The notes below the pieces were generated by a model, which was not told the origin of the DNA, did not search any database, and worked only from the letters and a program-made list of their open reading frames with translations. This document shows, piece after piece, positions 59,779 to 64,000 of a stretch of 64,000 nucleotides of DNA (the stretch's first letter is position 1; every line of letters begins with the position of its first letter). The DNA lies in assembly GCA_017311315.1 (NCBI GenBank), contig CM029647.1, positions 3,232,576 through 3,296,575 on the forward strand, read 5' to 3'. Origin of the DNA: Dendrocalamus latiflorus (Eukaryota; Streptophyta; Magnoliopsida; Poales; Poaceae). The position numbers and the translations under genes were made by a program.

Positions 59779-60190
59779 GAGCAACTCCAGCAGAGCCTCC
59801 TACTTGAGCCCTCATCCTACTTTTGAGGGCCGAGGGGCAAAAAACTCACTCCAACAGGGCCCCTACTTGAGCCCTCAAAAGTAGGTGGGCCTTAGATCTC
59901 CCCCTCGAGCCCTCATTCCTGGGGGTCTGGAGGGAGCCCCTACTTTTGAGGGCTCAAGTAGGGGCTCTGCTGGAGTGAGTTTTTTGCCCCTCGGCCCTCA
60001 AAAGTAGAGGCTCCCTCCAGACCCCCCAGGAGTGGGTCCTATGTGTCATCCCCTCTAAGAATGAATTTGAGGGTTCTGTTTTGAGGGCTCCTGCTGGAGT
60101 GCAGCCCAAAAAACAGAGCCCTCAAAAGTAAGAGAAGGTCTCAAATAAAAAGTAAGGGCCCTATTTTGAGGACTACTGTTGGAGTTGCTC
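59779..60190. mobile_element. PIF/Harbinger (Tourist-type) MITE with giant hairpin
   Basis: Inverted ends GAGCAACTCCAGCAG and, from the right, GAGCAACTCCAACAG are flanked by a perfect TTA target duplication (59776-59778 and 60191-60193), the Harbinger signature. The element is 412 bp. Inside, 59818-59883 and 59941-60006 are 66-bp inverted copies with only two mismatches, separated by 57 bases. A further pair (59911-59939 with 60007-60034) can form a competing hairpin. No coding capacity. Confidence 0.92.
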
Positions 60191-60193
60191 TTA

Positions 60194-61553
60194 GCACTAG
60201 ATAACCGGATGGTTCTGTTAACGATTCCATGATTTGAAGCATCATAACTTTGCCCGGACTGAAAATAGAGCATCGCTTTCTCAACAGGAAGGAGAAAGGA
60301 AGAAACGACACTGACAGCCGCAGTATGACCAGAGACATGGATAGAGAGGTCGTTTTCCCCAGGGAAAGAGAAAGCCACCGGAGTTGATCCGTCGCTACCA
60401 CGCCCCTTATTCAGTAGCAACGAGGCCACCTCAAATCCCAAAACCCAATTTGCCAAAGCTGATGCCTTCACCATTCATCGCCCCCAACCTTCACCCATGT
60501 TGCTATGCCAATGATCTCATCACCGGCACGACCCGGGTGCCTGATAGATGGCGAAATCGAAGCGCTAACCGCTCTTTGATTGACGAAATCACATCATGCT
60601 CCATTTGAAGGCAGAACAGGCACCTGACACTGACCTCACCGTCGACCACTGAAAAGGAAACAAAAGGAGGAAAACGACCTTTCAATCGATCTTTTCTGTT
60701 TTGGCCCAAAGCATGGCGCTGAAAGAACATGGCCGAGTCGATGATTCTTCGACAGAAGAATTATTTTACTACCTTGGAAAACAGTGATCTCAAACAGTCA
60801 ATGCCACATGGTCACGTAGTCATCAGGGGCCCTGTACTTGTTTATTAAGCCATGGCTAATGGCTTCATTTTCGATGACCATTCCATTTGGCATCAGCATG
60901 AGCGCATGACATGGGTTAACAAACAAAAAAAAAACACTGTTTGCTACGCGTTCACTAGGAAAGTTCAGACTCGTTATTCATTCGCGCCCTCTTTCCGGAG
61001 TATAATTTCAATTGATCTCTTGATTGACATGGCAGACTCGTTATTCATTCGCGATTCAGGGTAAAACATTGGCGGTCCAAATTTTAACCTCGCCAACATC
61101 TCAGTCCGTCAGTTAATAACCAGAATGTAACAACAATAGACAAATCAGAATTTACCAGCAATAGAACAAGCTGATCAGTGATCACACACCATTGAGTGCA
61201 GAACAATGAACTTCAAACAAAACCATCACTCAACACGATAAGATTTACGACAGTAATGCCAGAGGCCTCATCCTGTAGTTTCACACAACCTAACAACAAG
61301 CGATCGACAGCAAAGAACACAAGTTCTGTGTCTGGTCTTATTCATCAACAGAACTGTAGGCGTATATTTCAAGCTTCAGTGCTTCATCATCTGTATGTAG
61401 AAACTACAATCTTTTCTCAACTCAATAGCATAAATGAACCGATAGTAGTAGGCGACAACTGTACATATTTTTTTATCTCGCATGAAGAACTCAGCAGAGC
61501 AATGTTTCCTCTTTCTTTCGAGCAGCCCATTCGCAAGGAGCATGGGGTGTGCC
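60194..61553. other. Intergenic between PP2A and Aux/IAA
   Basis: No gene recognised. The frame at 60055-60474 minus runs through the end of the MITE and has no family signature. The right 300 bases should contain the Aux/IAA 3' untranslated region and polyadenylation site. The sequence 'gactcgttattcattcgcg' is duplicated 69 bases apart (about 60967 and 61036). Confidence 0.4.
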
Positions 61554-63946
61554 TCATTGAGCAGTTCTTGGTGCTGTAAGCAACAGAAAAGAAATTGAGT
61601 AAATCAAGATGGCTGAGAGTGAAAGTACAAAGAGAGTTAACAGCTCAAGCATAGTAAGATGTGGTAGAAATGAGCATATACCTAAGTTAACAGCCTCAGA
61701 GCTTTTCATGAGACGAAGGCGTTGGCAGGTTTCCACAAACATCCTACACAAACATTAGGATGTTAGAAGATGGCTAATTTGACGAGAACATATTATGTCA
61801 ATTGCAAGTTTGTATGTAGCACTAATTCATTGCGATTCAACTAAACAAGAAGATAGAAAAGAAAATAGCAAGGATCAAACCATCTCAAACCTTCTTAGCA
61901 AATTAGCAATCATATTCCCTAGAAGGATCAAGAAGCTATTCTGACTCCTCGCATAGCCTGTTGGTCAGTGCACACTGCAATCCAGTATAGTGGAGAACAA
62001 AACTAGAAAGATAGCCTTATCAAAAGTAGCCAATCTTAACAAAGTGGCCTCATGGGCTGCCCTGTAGTGGAGAGAAACTGTACTTCAAACCTGCTTAATC
62101 TGCTAAGGTAGAAACAGTAATACAGTATACAAAGCAACAAAAATCAAACAGGAAATTCCTGTGATTGACCCACAGGATCCACATTACCAGATGGAACGTA
62201 AGCTCAAAAACAAAAAGGCAAAGGAGGTGGGAATAACTAAATTCTTTTTTTCATCATCTATTCTCCAATAGGTCGACCAAAACTGACGTGGGAGGAACCA
62301 ATTAAAGGAGACATGAGAGATTGGAACGTATCCAAAGAGTTGGCTTTGGATAGGAGCATATAAAAGCTAGCGATCCACGTACCGGAACCGTGGCACAAGA
62401 AGAAGGTTTAGGACGGTGTTTTAGGCTCTCGGTTTAGATGGCATGATGTAGAGTTTAGGGTACAAGGCTCTCGTTTCTTCGACCTTGAAAAGATGTCATT
62501 CTTACTTACCTCAACTTGTTTGGGACAAAAGACTTTGTTGTTGTTGTTATTGTATCTATGCTCCAATAGGTGAAATCAGTTTAACTTGACAAAAAGGGTA
62601 ATCTTTTGTGATAATTTTGACACAGTGAGCTGTCCAAGGGAAAGGGGAATAGGAATGCTTGTCGGTACAAAATATTGGCTGCGTTTCGTAACTCCCCTTT
62701 GCTCAGATCTCCCATATACTTGACAACATCACTGTTAGATCATACAGGCAGAATCAGAGAAACAAGTAGTGTTTTCAGATGCACTCATGCTACAGGCATG
62801 CATTGCACCAACAAGTACGAACATCTCCCAGGGATCTCACTATATCACTTTCTCTTGCTTTAAGTTCCAAGCAAAGCAACCTTATTGTTTCCTATCCAAA
62901 TCGTAAAGCATCAATTCATATCAACCATGTTCGGTTGTGGATCTCAATCAGTGCAATCTAATCCCCAAAAAAACACTTCTCTACCCAAGTCTCTAAAGAA
63001 ATGCATAACTCTACCATCAACATCCTCCATACTCTCAAATTAAAGCTAAGGCATCCAATTTGATCAGTCCAAGAGCCTAATCAGTAACCATCCACTATGT
63101 CTATAAACAATCATCCAAACACATACTAGAAGCTAACAATAGAGCACGAACTGCATAACCAATGATGGATTAAAGGGAGAGGAGGAGGGCAAGAAGCTCA
63201 CTTCCAGGGGACGTCGCCGACAAGCATCCAGTCCCCGTCCTTGTCCTCGTACGTCGGCACGTACTCCGTCCCGTTCACCGTGTCCACCAGCTTCCTCTCG
63301 CCGTCCGCAAACTTCCCTGAGCGTAGCGAATCCAGCGCAGTCCTCCCCATCAGCTCAAACCATCAAGCAAGCAACAAGAGCAACAGCCTGAGGCAAGAAA
63401 TACTCACGGATGGTGAAATGGGAGAAGAACTTGTCCTGGAGCGCGCGGAGGAGCTGGTCGTAGCCTGCGTAGGCCTCCAGGTCCACCTTCCGCAGGTAGG
63501 GTGCGCCATCCACGGCCACCTTGACGAACTTGGCGGCCACCTTGCTGGACCCCGCGACGTCGGCGAGCGCGTTCTTGCGGAACGACCTCACCGGTGGCCA
63601 CCCCACCGCCCGCGCCCTGACCATCCAACCAAAGAACCAAGCAACAAGCTCGGGTCAATCCAAAATCACAATAATTTCTCACAAGAAAGCATTTTTTTTC
63701 TCGGGGGCCTGGACCCGGGAGGTAGTACTTGGGGGCCGGGGGAGCATCGGAGGAGGCGGCGGCGACGAGGGGGGAGTGGTCGGGGTCGGCGTCCGCGTCC
63801 GCGTCCAAGTCGGAGGAGGCGCGCTTTCGGTCGGGGTCCGGGGAGGAGGAGGAGCCGGGGAGGCGGAGGGTGAGGGCGGTGTCCTCGAAGTCGAGGCCGG
63901 AGGCGGCGGAGGACTCGGTGGAGCTCCGCTCCGTCTCCACCGACAT
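61554..63946 (-). CDS. IAA1: Aux/IAA auxin-response repressor
   Basis: A short-lived nuclear repressor that binds ARF factors and is degraded through the TIR1/AFB co-receptor when auxin is present. Exons 63946-63729, 63616-63408, 63316-63202, 61743-61682 and 61573-61554; 624 bases, 207 residues. Domain I is the EAR-type LTLRL in TALTLRLPG (about residues 24-32). Domain II is the degron VGWPPVRSFRKN. The PB1 domain (III/IV) runs from KFVKVAVDGAPYLRKVDL through QDKFFSHFTIRKF, YEDKDGDWMLVGDVPW and KMFVETCQRLRLMKSSEA. All canonical elements are intact. Intron 3 (63201-61744) is 1.46 kb and contains a LINE 3' end. From memory the sequence is closest to OsIAA1, less so to OsIAA15, so the symbol is tentative. 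The promoter lies mostly beyond the window, and no auxin-response element is visible in the last 54 bases. Confidence 0.95.
62272..62553 (+). mobile_element. LINE (L1-type) 3' end in an Aux/IAA intron
   Basis: In one frame it reads GRPKLTWEEPIKGDMRDWNV, ELALDRS, then a stop in place of Trp, and KLAIHVPEP. This is the conserved C-terminal tail of plant L1 reverse-transcriptase proteins (R.P..TWEE.V..D....LD...W...I..PEP). About 130 bases later comes 'tcaacttgtttgggacaaaa' followed by TTG repeats, the usual plant LINE 3' tail. It is 5'-truncated and antisense to the host gene. Confidence 0.8.
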
Positions 63947-64000
63947 GGCCGGCGGCGATTGGGCTCTGCGCGCGTCGGCTTCTGACGCTGCTGCTGCTGT

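Noticed and set aside
1..64000. CRISPR arrays, bacterial operons, phage or plasmid features
   Set aside because: Introns, repeat content and gene families are those of a plant nuclear genome; no such arrays are present.

Overview
This is nuclear DNA of a grass, almost certainly rice (Oryza) or a close relative. Three things support this: spliced genes with GT-AG introns, large intergenic spaces packed with the usual grass MITE, CACTA, Mutator, Helitron and LTR debris, and proteins that read as rice-type GA3ox, VAS1-like aminotransferase, PP2A B' and Aux/IAA. The order GA3ox ... Aux/IAA matches the interval I remember for the rice chromosome 1 short arm (GA3ox2/D18 to IAA1), which has an ancient duplicate on chromosome 5. 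From memory the Aux/IAA protein is closer to OsIAA1 than to OsIAA15. The proteins differ enough from my memory of japonica that I cannot name the species.

Four genes look intact, all on the minus strand. They are a gibberellin 3-oxidase (3 exons, 10430-11812), a VAS1-type aminotransferase (9 exons, 37776-42307), a PP2A B56/B' regulatory subunit (2 exons, 55387-58151) and an Aux/IAA repressor (5 exons, 61554-63946). I joined the exons by hand. Every junction keeps frame and the totals are exact multiples of three (366, 394, 489 and 207 residues).

Two genes are dead. An ABCG/PDR transporter tail (32060-35468, minus) has frameshifts, a stop and a small transposon in its last exon. One of its introns holds an antisense fragment of a UBP14/isopeptidase-T-like gene. 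A plus-strand DUF1767 (RMI1/TDRD3-like) gene (about 45882-54340) has a tandemly duplicated first exon, a 3.8-kb Mutator element in intron 1, frameshifts, a stop and a solo LTR in a late exon.

Layout: 1-10.4 kb repeats and unassigned sequence; 10.4-12.0 kb GA3ox and its promoter; 12-32 kb a gene desert with MITEs, a complete non-autonomous CACTA element and two copies of a 1.5-2 kb dispersed repeat (a third lies at 4.6-6.6 kb); 32-35.5 kb the PDR pseudogene; 37.8-42.3 kb the aminotransferase; 44-54.3 kb the copia remnant, DUF1767 pseudogene and MULE; 55.4-64 kb the PP2A and Aux/IAA genes with a hairpin-forming Harbinger MITE between them. GA synthesis, auxin-precursor homeostasis and auxin signalling therefore sit together on one strand. 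The most striking structures are transposon-derived: the deletion-derivative MULE with a 9-bp target duplication, the CACTA element with stacked hairpins, and the MITE with a 66-bp inverted repeat.
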